From Platycnemis pennipes (taxonomy: Eukaryota > Arthropoda > Insecta > Odonata > Platycnemididae), in the NCBI GenBank assembly GCA_933228895.1, contig OW121846.1, positions 47,076,107 through 47,140,106 of the forward strand: 64,000 nt of DNA. Direction: 5' to 3'. The notes beneath the pieces are model-generated. The model was not told the origin of the DNA, made no database searches, and worked only from the letters and a program-made list of their open reading frames with translations. This document shows positions 45,330-55,905 of the stretch, in pieces (positions within the stretch are counted from its first letter, which is position 1; each line of letters opens with the position of its first letter). A program made the position numbers and the translations under genes.

Positions 45330-45875
45330 CTTCCCTTCTCGCCAGTTATGGTCTCAGCTTTTGCAGACACATAAATCATTATTCCCTCAATTCTTTTAGT
45401 GCATCCCATAATACGAAGTGAGACGTGCAGTATTAATTCGTTAAAAACCATTAGTGGAATCCACAAATTCTATTTATTCTCCCCGTGATGGATAAATAAC
45501 ATATGTATATTGAATCTCGAAACATATCTATATTCCACAAAACAATTTATTGGATAATATTCGGCTCTGTCGAGTTTGACTGCTGCGTCATTCATCATCG
45601 TAACTACTCGGCCAAAATTGATGGGTATTTATTGCTGTTACACGTGACGACAGCTGTCAGTCGCTACCTCTAATAGCAGCAACAATAATACTTTTAGGTT
45701 ATCAGATATCCCTAACCTGCTACTGTAATAAAATACATTTTTTCTTATAAAACTATAATTGCAAAAAGAAAGTATTTAAACATGATAGAAACTACCTGGA
45801 ATATATTGACATAAAATGAATGACCGGAGTTTCTATACAGTATTATATGGACGAACCTGATGATGATACTATGTA
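45330..45875. other. No gene recognised
   Basis: AT-rich sequence without supported features. Confidence 0.4.
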
Positions 45876-45879
45876 TCGA

Positions 45880-46090
45880 GACGACGGTAGCTCTTAGTTG
45901 CAAGTTTAGCATTGAATGGTAGCAATTAGTTGTATGGTTAGTATTGCGTGGTAGTTGTATGGTTGCTTTGCAATTGCATGAAGTAGGTCTTGATAGCTCT
46001 TAGTTCCATGTAAATGTTACATTTTTGTGATATTCACCCCTTGTCACACACTCTCGCGGTGGCTCTCAGGGTATTACGTAGATGTAGATT
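45880..46090 (+). mobile_element. LINE 3' UTR copy containing an empty target site
   Basis: GGTAGCTCTTAGTTGCAAGT starts the copy. It continues through TTAGTTGTATGGTTAGTATT and the terminal CTCGCGGTGGCTCTCAGGGT with GTAGATGTAGATT. It is nearly identical to 47553-47735. The TTAG at 45894-45897 is the uninterrupted version of the site where the TIR element at 46260-47548 inserted in the neighbouring copy. Confidence 0.85.
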
Positions 46091-46164
46091 AATCCGGAAG
46101 ATTCCCTATCGGGGGCGAATTGAATAATCTAGGGACTCATACACGTGTCAGGGACGAAAGGATT

Positions 46165-46245
46165 GCAGTAGGGTACCGGGTTAGTTTTGTGTAGAGCACT
46201 TCGAGCACAGTACTCAGTCCGTCGGATGAGACGCTAAGCTCGTCG
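46165..46245 (+). mobile_element. tRNA-derived SINE fragment, main family
   Basis: GTAGAGCACTTCGAGCACAG, then TACTCAGTCCGTCGGATGAG and ACGCTAAGC match the middle of the SINE body. Both ends are missing. Confidence 0.65.
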
Positions 46246-46246
46246 T

Positions 46247-47735
46247 CGGTAGCTCTTAGCCCTTTCGCGACGGAGCTACATGTTAGAAAATGCTACTTCC
46301 CCCACGAATGCCATAAAGTATTCTTTGCATTGCCAGTACGGAGCTTTCGCTACGCTAGGATCCTCTCCGGTACCTGTTTCCCTAAGTTGGGTTGGGGCCC
46401 AGAGGGGTGTCGAACCTTTTTCTCGGGCACCGGGCCGAGATAATCTTCAACCTTTCCCGCTTGGGGACCTCTTAACAGCATGCCGTCGCGGTCAACTATT
46501 TGTTTATGCAATGGTTTTGCTAAAATAATTGTCGCTGCAGCGTTGATATTAATTTTATCGGAAACGAATTATTTTAGTTTTACAGTGCCTTTACAGCTTT
46601 TAAACGAAATTCTACCATTAATATTAAGCTCTCTAGCAACAAAATCGTATCAATGGTTAAGCAAATAATTTTGCCGTTTGTCACACTCTTAAATTATTTT
46701 GACCACTTTTCTGCGAGAAAATTATTATGAATTTAAAAAAGCCTTTTTCAGGCCTTTGACATCATCAGAGCGCGAATCAAAGAAACGATACTTCGAAATA
46801 TTCAGCATGTTAATTCATGAGATGTACGGTCTACGGAATCCTTAATTTCGATTCGAAGGACTGCCAGAAATCACTGTATTCTTTAGGCGGAAACCATTGA
46901 CCAACGAAAGAAAGTGAAATAGTCAGCTGTCATGATTATATTAGACTGAGTAATTGCAGGGAAAAATAAACATTGAAACTCACGAAAAATATGGCCATCA
47001 ACACATATGAAAAAATAGCATTCAGTTGTTGAACCTAAAAACATTATAACTTCCTAACTAAATAAAAACATGAAAAAATCACTCATGACCAACTAAATAA
47101 TTAACAAAAATTTGTTCGGAGATTCTTTTACTCACGAACTACGTTAAAAATAACGGTAGAGCTCCGTTTAAAATTTGCAGTTGTAGAAATAAACATAAGG
47201 AATATACTTATAATGCTCAATTTTTAAATTAAACAATAACTTCTTAGTTTGTTATTCCACTGCACCAACAAGCAAATGACCGCGGACCCCTGCTGGGATT
47301 GGGGCGCGCACTGCAACGAAGGGTCAGGATAATCCTCTCCCGCGGACCGAGAAAGGGCACCTAAGACGTCCCGAGAAGAGGGCCTTTATAACACACACCT
47401 TTCTGGCCTGCTTGGGGCTAGCTTAGCGACTACGACTTGTTAACACGTCGTTCGTTGCGTAGAAAAATTGACACCGTTTTAACACGTCCTTCGTTCGCTT
47501 GCGTAGAAAAATTGACGCCGTTTTAACACGTCCTTCGTAGCGAAAGGGTTAGTTGCAAGTTTAGCATTGAATGGTAGCAATTAGTTGTATGGTTAGTATT
47601 GCGTGGTAGTTGTATGGTTGCATCGCAATTGCATGAAGTAGGTCTTGATAGCTCTTAGTTCCATGTAAATGTTACATTTTTGTGATATTCGCCCGTTGTC
47701 ACACACCCTCGCGGTGGCTCTCAGGGTATTACGTA
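46247..47735 (+). mobile_element. LINE 3' UTR copy split by the TIR element
   Basis: CGGTAGCTCTTAG at 46247-46259 continues, after the inserted DNA transposon, at 47549 with TTAGTTGCAAGTTTAGC. It runs to CTCTCAGGGTATTACGTA near 47735. The outer parts together equal the copy at 45880-46090. Confidence 0.8.
46260..47548 (+). mobile_element. Non-autonomous TIR transposon, TTAG duplication, piggyBac-like ends
   Basis: The element is 1289 bp. Its left end CCCTTTCGCGACGGAG matches the reverse complement of its right end, CCCTTTCGCTACGAAGGA, and the similarity extends for about 30 bp. It is flanked by TTAG on both sides (46256-46259 and 47549-47552). The ends and the 4-bp target fit the piggyBac group, whose usual target is TTAA. 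No transposase is encoded: the left 200 bp and right 260 bp are GC-rich and the middle is AT-rich without domain content. The right end holds 2.5 tandem copies of a roughly 40-bp unit (47442-47548). Confidence 0.75.
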
Positions 47736-47754
47736 AGGGTGTCACAGGGTGTTA

Positions 47755-48085
47755 CTAAGGTCGTCTTGGCGCCTTTCTTCAGAAGCTGGCCTCCCATCCC
47801 GAGAGTCCAGGTTCGATTCCCGGCAGTGGCGGATTTTTCAGTGGCAAACCGGTCCCCACTTGAGTACCTAGTGGAGGGCATTTCAAGTTCAGTACTCCGT
47901 CCGTCGGGTTGGACGTTAAGCCGTGGTCACTATGGCGCCCATTTCGTTAAGAGTAGGCTGATGCAGCCGCCGGGTTTCTCTCCACCCTTCCTAGGCTCCC
48001 TGAAAACCCCCGCCTTTACCCAGTGACCCACCTATCCTCCCTGGCGCAAATGGTCTCAGTTATCGGTCACCTCCCCCAAATGACT
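47755..48085 (+). mobile_element. tRNA-derived SINE, main family (best plus copy)
   Basis: The copy has GGTCGTCTTGGCGCC and GGCCTCCCATCCCGAG in the head, then GGTTCGATTCCCGGCAGTGG as B box. The body reads GGATTTTTCAGTGG, CCCCACTTGAGTACCTAGTG, TTCAAGTTCAGTACTCCGTC, GGACGTTAAGCCGTGGTC and CGCCGGGTTTCTCTCCACCC, and ends near CCCAAATGACTACAACTACT. Sequence identity to the minus copy at 28030 is obvious throughout. Confidence 0.82.
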
Positions 48086-48089
48086 ACAA

Positions 48090-48540
48090 CTACTGGATTG
48101 CAGCAGGGGCGAGGGTGGGGGGAGGGGCAGCGGCGCCAGGGAGGGGCGGGGAGGGATGGGGGGCAGGATGGCAACGGCGCCGGCGGCGTCGGCGGAAGTG
48201 GCGGTTAGGGCAACGCGGCGATAGCAGGTGCGAAGCGGTACCCCAATCTCCCCGCTTTTCGAAACACGTTCTTTTGCGCGGCACCACCAGCACGACTCCC
48301 ACCTACGGCAACAGACACGCCCTCTCCGCACTCCCCTTCCTCAACTTCACCACCCCGCCAGTCTTCCCACGAAAACACGGTGTGTTTACAAAGCCCACGC
48401 GCACCTGAATACCTTCTCGGCAGCGTACGGATCGGGGAAGACCCGTCGGTGATTTTAGCGACGTGCCGAAGCGTGGGTTATTCCTGCGCGCAGCCCTCGA
48501 ACGAGATGAACGTTTAAAAAATCGGCGACACCCGCCAAGT
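48090..48540 (+). promoter_or_regulatory. CpG-rich island ending in a consensus splice donor
   Basis: The island is GC-rich with many CpG (GGCAACGGCGCCGGCGGCGT and similar). It ends in GCCAA|GTAAGT with the GT at 48539-48540. This is the layout of a promoter with a non-coding first exon on the plus strand. No ATG before the donor gives a long frame, so the exon would be untranslated. The downstream exon is not identified, and the part before 48090 is SINE. Confidence 0.4.
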
Positions 48541-48730
48541 AAGTTTGTATCAGTGACGGGTGGCCATGCGGTAAACGTTTACATACTTTCAGGACGATAT
48601 TTTCCTTAAATTAGCCGGATTTCCCTTAAGAGGTCGGTAACACGTTTGCCCAACTTTCTTAGTTTTGCTGGTTCGAATGCTATCCCGAGATGGATGTCAT
48701 GTCTGTCTTAATATGAAAGAAAATATTGTG

Positions 48731-48863
48731 GTTCTCTTCGACTTCTACCGGTGTTTTCCGTATGAAAGGGCCATAATTCTTGTCACCATAAAAAAGGTTT
48801 GCGTTGAAAATGCACGAAAACTGGAGTTTTAATCTGATTACATGTTGAAACCTGATTTAGCCA
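48731..48863. repeat. 133-bp duplicated segment, copy 1
   Basis: The segment begins GTTCTCTTCGACTTCTACCG and ends GTTGAAACCTGATTTAG. It recurs at 49369-49500 in direct orientation with only a few differences. It contains CTTCTACCGGTGTTTTCC, which faintly recalls the ends of the inverted repeat at 59423-59555. Confidence 0.85.
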
Positions 48864-48864
48864 C

Positions 48865-49368
48865 ATAATAATCCTACATTTATTATAACTGTATTTTCCA
48901 CACATTTTTTACTCACTAGGGCAATAAGGCAATAGTGAAATGTGGAATGTAGGAAGCTATAATTATTTTCTCTATTAAGCAGATACACATATTTAAGGCT
49001 GTAACTAAAATATCTTCATGTGAATTCTTAAATAGGCCAGATAGTACGAGATTTCCGTAGCTGTTGTTGAGGTACTCTAAGCCCTAATTCTACCACTTCT
49101 CAATTCAATATTTGCGTACCAGGAACTAAAAAGTCGGACAAACAATATTTCTCCGAGTCTCAATCATGAAATAAAGTATGGTGGCCCAGCGGGGAGACAG
49201 GTTGTTGATCGGAATATGTGTATTCCAACTTGAGAGGTATTTTTGGGTACAACCAATTAAATCCTAGCGTATTAGATTTTCTGAGTATCTTATCTATTTG
49301 AGGAAAGCAGAGCGAAAGCAGGTGCCTCCGCACCCTGAAAGTTTAAACTTCTCACGTCGTTAAGCTAA
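48865..49368. other. No gene recognised, spacer between duplicated segments
   Basis: AT-rich 500-bp spacer with no supported features. Confidence 0.4.
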
Positions 49369-49500
49369 GTTCTCTTCGACTTCTACCGGTGTTTTCCGTA
49401 TGAAAGGGCCATAAGTCTTGTCGCCATAAAAAAGGTTTACGTTGCAATGCACGAAAACTGGAGTTTTAATCTGATTACATGTTGAAACCAGATTTAGTCA
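49369..49500. repeat. 132-bp duplicated segment, copy 2
   Basis: Direct copy of 48731-48863 with a small deletion (GTTGCAATGC against GTTGAAAATGC) and a few substitutions. The close similarity suggests a recent duplication or two insertions of one repeat. Confidence 0.85.
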
Positions 49501-49504
49501 CTTG

Positions 49505-50550
49505 ATGACATTTTCATCACTGTTCTTATCTACTGCATACTTTTCTTCTGCATGTAAGAGTAACAATTTTCAGCAATGCAAGTGCATAGCCATACATTTT
49601 TGTAATCACGCCAAAATTGAACGCAGAAATTTAATATTTGCTGAAAACAAAGGGCATATGGGATTTTATTCAAAATATATACAAACATCCAAATAAAGTC
49701 CCTGTTAGGCCAATATTTAGCTATTACACGGGAAAAGGCGTTTTCCTTTTAACCATCTATTTCTAAACTGATCTTTTCGTCAAATGCTATGTGTGACGGA
49801 ATTCATATTATTTTGCGTCACTTCAAGTTTTCATCAAAGATTATTCGACCTCCATGCATAGAGTAAAAAATAATAATTCAAGCATAGAACCGCAAGGTGT
49901 TTGTGATAGTTTTAGTGCATCACTTTACATTGTGTAAGCTCCACAGAGGATGGATTCATTGCACCTCATAACATGGGGTACGTATCAAAACCTCTTGACT
50001 TTTAACATGCCTGCAAGAGGCTCTAAAGGTACAGCATATTAGTGGAATTTTTGTAGGCTTTTCCGGCTATTTGTAGAATATAAGGTCAAATATTTGTAAT
50101 ATATTCTTGCAATTTTTTCACGGGATTATAACTTTAAATTAGAAGTTTTATTGCAAAAGAGGATATTTTGATTCTTAGTTAACTAAGAAGCAAAACTGTA
50201 CTTTTTACTCGTACTGTTTCACGTCATTATCTGCATATTCCAAGGATTCATAGTATATTTTCTAATTGATAGTACTAGTCTAAGTACTAGTCTAATATCT
50301 TTAACTCATATCAAAGCCTTTCACTCCAGAGGCATTCCACGCAGTGGATTGGCAAGTTTGCCATTCAGATACAGAAATTTGCCATCATACATTTAACAGG
50401 GACCTGTCTCCATACATTTTTATGTAAATTTTCTCCTTACCACCATCGACGTGGCATTACGATGCTAGTAGTAACTGCATTACGAATGTTCAGTGTAGGT
50501 ATACATTACATAGTTGTCATACCATCCACACGAAACGCAATATCCATTAC
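49505..50550. other. No gene recognised
   Basis: AT-rich sequence without supported features. Confidence 0.4.
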
Positions 50551-50559
50551 TCTTTCTCA

Positions 50560-51518
50560 ATTAGAAGCTACCGAAACAACACCCCTGACCTTGAATTATA
50601 CCTTTCCAACCTGCATTACCCCCTCCAAACACGCAGGGATCCTGAAAAGTTATTAGAAATAGAACTCTTCCACTTTTTCCAGATACACTACGCGACCCAG
50701 ACACTATTTACCCAAATCTATTTACAATCGCAACACTTATTTTCCCAGAATCCACCGATTAAAATACATTCTAAAAGAGCCCTATCCCATTTTAAAAATA
50801 ATGACCTCGCTCCCTCCCTCACCATAACCTTCTATAGCCTATGGACACCCAGCTAACCTCAATAAATACTAAAATCCATCAATCCACTCTCATATACCCC
50901 CGATCACGAATATCCTCGTCTTTCCACGAGCAACTATCCACAATGTAAAACCTGTACCCTCACCCTCTCTCACCCTAAGGTGACCCATCCCCTCCGTGTC
51001 CCCGCCAACTGCCTTTCCAAGAATCTGTTATACATGCTGCACTGAAACCTTTGTGTCCCTTCTTTTATGTCGGTGAATACACCCTTCCCGTTCCCTCCAC
51101 ATAAACGCCCATCGCTTCTCCACCAGATCTGAATCTTTCTTCAACTTGTCTATTCCCACCCATGAAGCTTTATGTAATTTCCCTTTCAACGATTATTTCC
51201 TCCGACATATCGTGCAATCACTTCCCTAAACTGTGACAAGCGTAGAAGGGAGGACTCGGGAGATGGCGGATATATCTGGGTTCTTACGGCGCTCGAACCT
51301 TCCGTGCTAAATACTGCCCACTAGGCATTTGCCCAACTCATTCATTCAACACACAAGTGTAGTGAAAAAGGCCAAGCTTTATCGTACCGTGACAATTAAA
51401 TCCAGAATGGCGTCTTTACCAAACCGTCACTCCTTACCTCTCCCCACTCCCGTTTTCCCCTCCTGAACTCCCACTACCCTTCATGGTATATATACACGAG
51501 CAATTGTATTTAATTTTT
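50560..51518 (+). repeat. C-rich 3' region upstream of the hammerhead motif
   Basis: A pyrimidine- and C-rich tract runs from about 50560 to 51480, like those before the motifs at 35761 and 39533. It is probably the 3' UTR of a Penelope-like element, but no coding part is recognisable. Confidence 0.4.
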
Positions 51519-51558
51519 GTACCTGATGATGACACCGATGTGTCGAAACATGTCGTAC
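51519..51558 (+). ncRNA. Hammerhead ribozyme candidate (best copy)
   Basis: Core parts in order: helix I 5' strand GTAC (51519-51522); CTGATGA (51523-51529); an extra T (51530); helix II GACAC (51531-51535), loop CGAT and GTGTC (51540-51544), five perfect pairs; GAA (51545-51547); self-complementary ACATGT (51548-51553) as a very short helix III; C at the cleavage position (51554); and helix I 3' strand GTAC (51555-51558). This is a type-I layout with a tiny stem III, the form reported in Penelope-like elements, which act as dimers. The unpaired T before helix II is not in the textbook core. Confidence 0.6.
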
Positions 51559-51629
51559 CAAGGAGATAAATCTGTGGAAGGAAACAAAGTTAATATTTCA
51601 TTTACGAAATTCCACTTCCACCTAGTTGA

Positions 51630-52890
51630 GCCTCATACTATGGAACGTAAACTCTCTTTCTCCTTACAAGGGTATTCTCTCCTGGCTGAAGAAGGCAGAA
51701 GATTACCGCCGAAACCGTTCCGTATAAATGGCCATCTAGTTTTGTGTTTGTGTTCTATTTATTCTGCGTTCTGTAGGTGTGACTGCATCTGTTGCAAAAA
51801 GTGCATACGTGGGCATGAAAATGAATCAATTGGATTTCATTGACCGAACAAAGTGACATAAAAACAACTGGGGTCATCTATGTTTCTATTTTGCGGTCTG
51901 AATCTTACCTTGTGGTTCACGAATTTACACGACTTCTATCATTGACTTAAACACATTGGGAATATCGGATCTGTGTTTTTTAAATTAAGGTTATGAATAA
52001 TGTATTCTCAGGGTAATTTACCTTACTACACGCTACTATATGCTTCCTTTATGCTTCCAGGACGTCGCATTCATCTCAAGAGTTAATCGTCCTCAGGCGA
52101 TACTCTTTACCTAAATATGACGTATCATTCGTTATTGGAGGTGGACTATGAATGTTCAAAAGGTATCGTGGACCTTTTACTCCAAAATAAATGACCTTGA
52201 AGGACGTTAGGGAATACTTTTCTATTGAGGCTGAAAAGGCATACTTAAAATTCCTAATCACCTCATGGAAGCGAAGAACTATTACCAGAATTAGATCTGG
52301 TGATGAAATTATTCCTAATGGTTTTCACTGGCTAAAGAGAGTATGAAAGGTGTTGATGGTGAACGGAAAACATACTGTTTGCATTTAACATAATCTCATT
52401 GTGAACTGTATATAAGTACGGATAAATCTACCCTTACATGAAATTAGGAGGCGGATGCAATTAATACTACTTTAATACCAGCGGAGTTTTCTCTTGCGGT
52501 ATTTTAACGATACAGACTTCCACAGTTTGCATAAAAGCAGAGATAAGTTTCTGCTTGTTTTTTTACGAAGTACGTTGCTGCTCTCAAACATTACTTCTTA
52601 TCACTTCCTTAAATAACTAATATTACTAATAACTTCCACGATTTCTCCTCATTAGTTACACAAATAATTAATTTTGAGTATTTATTCTGAAATATACAAC
52701 TGAAATAGGTATCCTCTTTCTACTGGGGTAAAGTTAATGTTCAAAGGTAAGACGTGGAGGTGTATAGATTTCAAAACATTAATATAAAGATGGCATGATA
52801 CCAGCAGCATCGACTGATGTTAAATTCACAGTTCCATGAGGCCCGGACCGCATTGAGGTCTCGTGGATGATAATTTCCCTCGAGCACCAA
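51630..52890. other. No gene recognised
   Basis: No supported gene. The beginning (51560-51620) holds the GATAAATCTGTGGAAGG tail that follows the hammerhead-like motifs. Confidence 0.35.
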
Positions 52891-52898
52891 CTTCAATA

Positions 52899-53126
52899 TC
52901 AATCAATCCGACCATAAAGAACAACCATAAGAGTGACTAGCGGAAGAATGACACTTCTGGTGATGAAATACTCATCCCAGCGATGGCCCGCTATTAAGTT
53001 GGGGTCAAATTCCTTCGCACAGCTGGCGGTGCGTTGCGCGCGGGGAACTTCTTGGAAGAGGATTCCCGCGGCAAGTGCCGCATCGTTAGCAACAAAATAG
53101 TATAATTCAATAAGGCTTTCCGCCAT
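52899..53126 (-). CDS. Unassigned ATG-initiated ORF with a hydrophobic C-terminus
   Basis: A 75-codon minus frame starts at ATG (53126-53124) and ends with a hydrophobic tail (SVILPLVTLMVVLYG). The central part is GC-rich relative to its surroundings, which can be a sign of coding sequence. No family is recognised. A second minus frame overlaps it, and no splice sites were assigned. It lies downstream of the TGF-beta exon and is separate from it. Confidence 0.2.
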   Translation of the reverse strand: MAESLIELYYFVANDAALAAGILFQEVPRAQRTASCAKEFDPNLIAGHRWDEYFITRSVILPLVTLMVVLYGRID

Positions 53127-53129
53127 AAG

Positions 53130-54790
53130 ATGTTTAATTTTTTAATGTCAGCCTCCCAGATAATCCATGATATCATCCTGAAAAGATATACACTCAAACC
53201 TTCACCTCACATCTGGGCAGACGAGAGTTAATTTGATTTAATAGTTTGAGGCGGTGTATAAGATATGAATCTGAATGAATGTCTGTCATCAAACATCTTA
53301 AGGACACTAATATCTTATGGTTCTACGTGAGTGGCATTAGGGGACTATATTGAACAAAGAGGCCGACATTTTTATGTTTATTTATTAATTATTCTTCAAG
53401 TATTCGTAAGAAGTTTGCATAAGTCTTCCTTACAAAAACATGTTGCACAAACATAATTACCATATAAAGTTATTAAAAATAAACAGTCAGCGTTTAATCA
53501 TAATTGGTAACCATTTAATTACCTCTTATCACATACGTTCAAATAAAGAACGCTATTTTCTGATACTCTGTTACACTGCTTTAGATTACATCATCCACTC
53601 TACACGAAGTATTACCATTAAGGCAATAATAATTCCTGAGTTTTGTCAAATCTGAAATGGAAATAGTACCTAATTCAAACATCTCGTAATTTTAAAAACG
53701 TAATAGAGCAGGAATCGACAAGTGTTTTTGGAACTCGGAACCGAATCAGAAAAGTTCCAGGAATTTCGAAGGGCCTAAACCACCTTACCCACCTTTATAA
53801 ATCAATTGAAAGTAGGGAGTTGATGCGTACAGTCTTCATCTTCACTAAGATAAGCGTATTTTATCTCCAGGGATTTTTATCCACAGAGGACATGACAATG
53901 GCACCTGATTGATATATATGTATATATATATAGAAATTGGAGGAGTGGAATCTCACAATTGGTGGTAGCATTTCAACACAAACATATTTTAATCCGACCC
54001 CTCAACCTGTAGGAGTTTTGTCTAAGCCTGCTCCAAAGTAATCTACCCGTACATACGTACGCCAAAACAATGTGTGACACAAGTACGGGGCATTAAAATA
54101 TTAATATCATTTGAGTAAAGCTTATTTAAGTATCACAGAATAAGCATACTTTACCTTTGAGCACTCTAGATTTTCAAATCTAGCAGTACGTCATTATTTT
54201 GTATAAACATCATCATTTAAACCATGAGTAAAAACCATCTTAAACTGTGGACAACAATTACTCACGGCAGATGGAAGGTGAAACATGTATTATTTAAAAA
54301 TTATCCATCATTGGCGTTTCGCGTACAAAACTACCACCGATGAAACCCGTAAAAACATATAATACAATAATTTTAAAATATCTAGATACATAAAAATATA
54401 CAAACACACACATACATCTTTGGCATGAGATCACTTTTCATCTTGCAATGGTTTAAGCGTGCGAAAAGTCATCTTGATGGCGGACTGGCGGCCATTAAAG
54501 TTGCAAAGGGCAAGCTACAGGTCCCAGAAATACCAGTACTCCTCAGCCCCCTTTCGCAATAGGAAGTTTGCCGGACCATCAAAGTCCGAGCATAAAACGA
54601 GGAAATTACCACAGATAATTGCATTGGTTCATCGTGGTAACCACGAATTCCCATCCGGAATACTATTTTAGAGCTGAACCTCGCTGATGTCGACGGAACG
54701 AGGGGGAGTGCACGCTGGCGTCCCTTTTGAACTGCCTGAGGGTAGCTGAGATGCTTGAAAGAAGTCCCAGCGACCCTATGCAGATCAGCT
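53130..54790. other. Probable 3' UTR and intergenic DNA downstream of the TGF-beta exon
   Basis: No coding feature is supported. On the minus strand the first AATAAA signals below the stop codon that I noticed lie near 53376-53386, about 1.4 kb away, so the 3' UTR could be long. An AT dinucleotide tract lies at 53911-53934. Confidence 0.35.
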
Positions 54791-54796
54791 TCTAGT

Positions 54797-55629
54797 TTAG
54801 GAACAAGCGCACTCCAGCACCTCCATGTCTTCCCAGTGAGACACCTTAAGACGAGTCGGGTCGTCCTCGTCCAGGTGGAGGATTTCCAGTGACTTGAGCT
54901 TGTTAGGGGCGCAGCAAGGTTTTGGGGCAAGCTTCCGGTTCTGCTTCCAGACAAGGGACTGGATTACGGCGTGGTGATGTGCCGGGTTGAAACGGGGGGG
55001 ACAACGTCCCCGGCAGAATCCCGCGTCGAACTTCTTCGGCTGCAGGATGAACTCGAAACCTTTCAACTCGTGGAACACCACATCCATCTGGTGCCGGCAG
55101 CACTTCTCGCCTCCCCCGCGGCAGTCCGTTCGTCCGTGTTTCCTTGGTGACATGGGGTCGTAGGAGCGCCTTGGGCGGCCGTGGTGCCCGCCGACCTTCA
55201 TCAGCACGTCGACCACGGGTCTCGGGGAGGCCTGGGCCCCGTCCGCGAAGCTGCAGCTCCGGCATTCAACGAGGAGGCCCCTGTTCGAGCCAGGGTCCTG
55301 GATCCAGGACGACATTTCGTTGGTCACGTCCATGTCCACCCAGCGGGCGAGGGGCGTGACGCGATCTGGGAAGGTCAAGTGTCGCTCGGAGATGAGCGTG
55401 GGTGGGCGTCCAGGCAGGGCGGGTGGCTGGTACAGGCGGACCCAGACGCCTTCCGGCGGGACCACGGGTGGGACGGTGATAAGTAGCCGGAGAGTGGCGC
55501 GCTTCAGGGCGGACCCCCTGTGGCGCCATCTCCTCTCTGGCACGTGGATTGGCAAGTGGAGTGCGGTCATGGGTCCAGTGATACTAGGATTCAGGCTTCG
55601 GCGGCTGCGCATCAAATCCCCTCTTATCA
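54797..55629 (-). CDS. mav: TGF-beta superfamily ligand, last exon (Maverick-like)
   Basis: This exon encodes the C-terminal half of a secreted dimeric growth-factor precursor. An acceptor, TTTGAATTTCAG, ends at 55630, and the exon enters in phase 1 (the first codon needs one upstream base). Counting from the codon that spans the junction as residue 1, about 150 residues of prodomain include RWVDMDVTNEMSSWIQDP, the usual prodomain C-terminal pattern, and a CxxC (C123, C126). A furin site RPRR lies at 152-155. The mature domain (156-277) has nine cysteines: C170, C177-C178, C206, C210, C239-C240, C274 and C276, the last four as PCC and ECACS. GFEFILQPKKFDAGFC and CRGRCPPRFNPAHHHA resemble insect Maverick rather than BMPs or activins. 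No stops or frameshifts occur. Upstream exons with the signal peptide are not identified. Confidence 0.85.
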
Positions 55630-55639
55630 CTGAAATTCA

Positions 55640-55905
55640 AACGGTATAATCAAAATTAGGTTTCGTACATTACAAGATACATTTATATTGCAATGTTAGA
55701 AAATTGGCAAAACTGGTTACACAAAAAGAATCAACCCAAGATAAATACTTGTACATTTTTGAGGGCATGCCTCAACTTTTACCAGGCCACCTTTATCAGG
55801 CGAGTGAATTGTCTCTACTCGTCTCGCGTCAAATCAAATTGAATTTTTTCATCATGATGCTATATGCATGTTTTACTCATCACACCTGTGACCACATTGT
55901 GCATG
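55640..55905. other. Intron upstream of the TGF-beta exon
   Basis: AT-rich sequence directly upstream (minus sense) of the acceptor. No further exon is recognised within it. Confidence 0.45.

Noticed and set aside
54469..54954. Minus frame of 161 codons beside the TGF-beta exon
   Set aside because: It overlaps the true mature-domain frame in another phase and continues into the 3' UTR.
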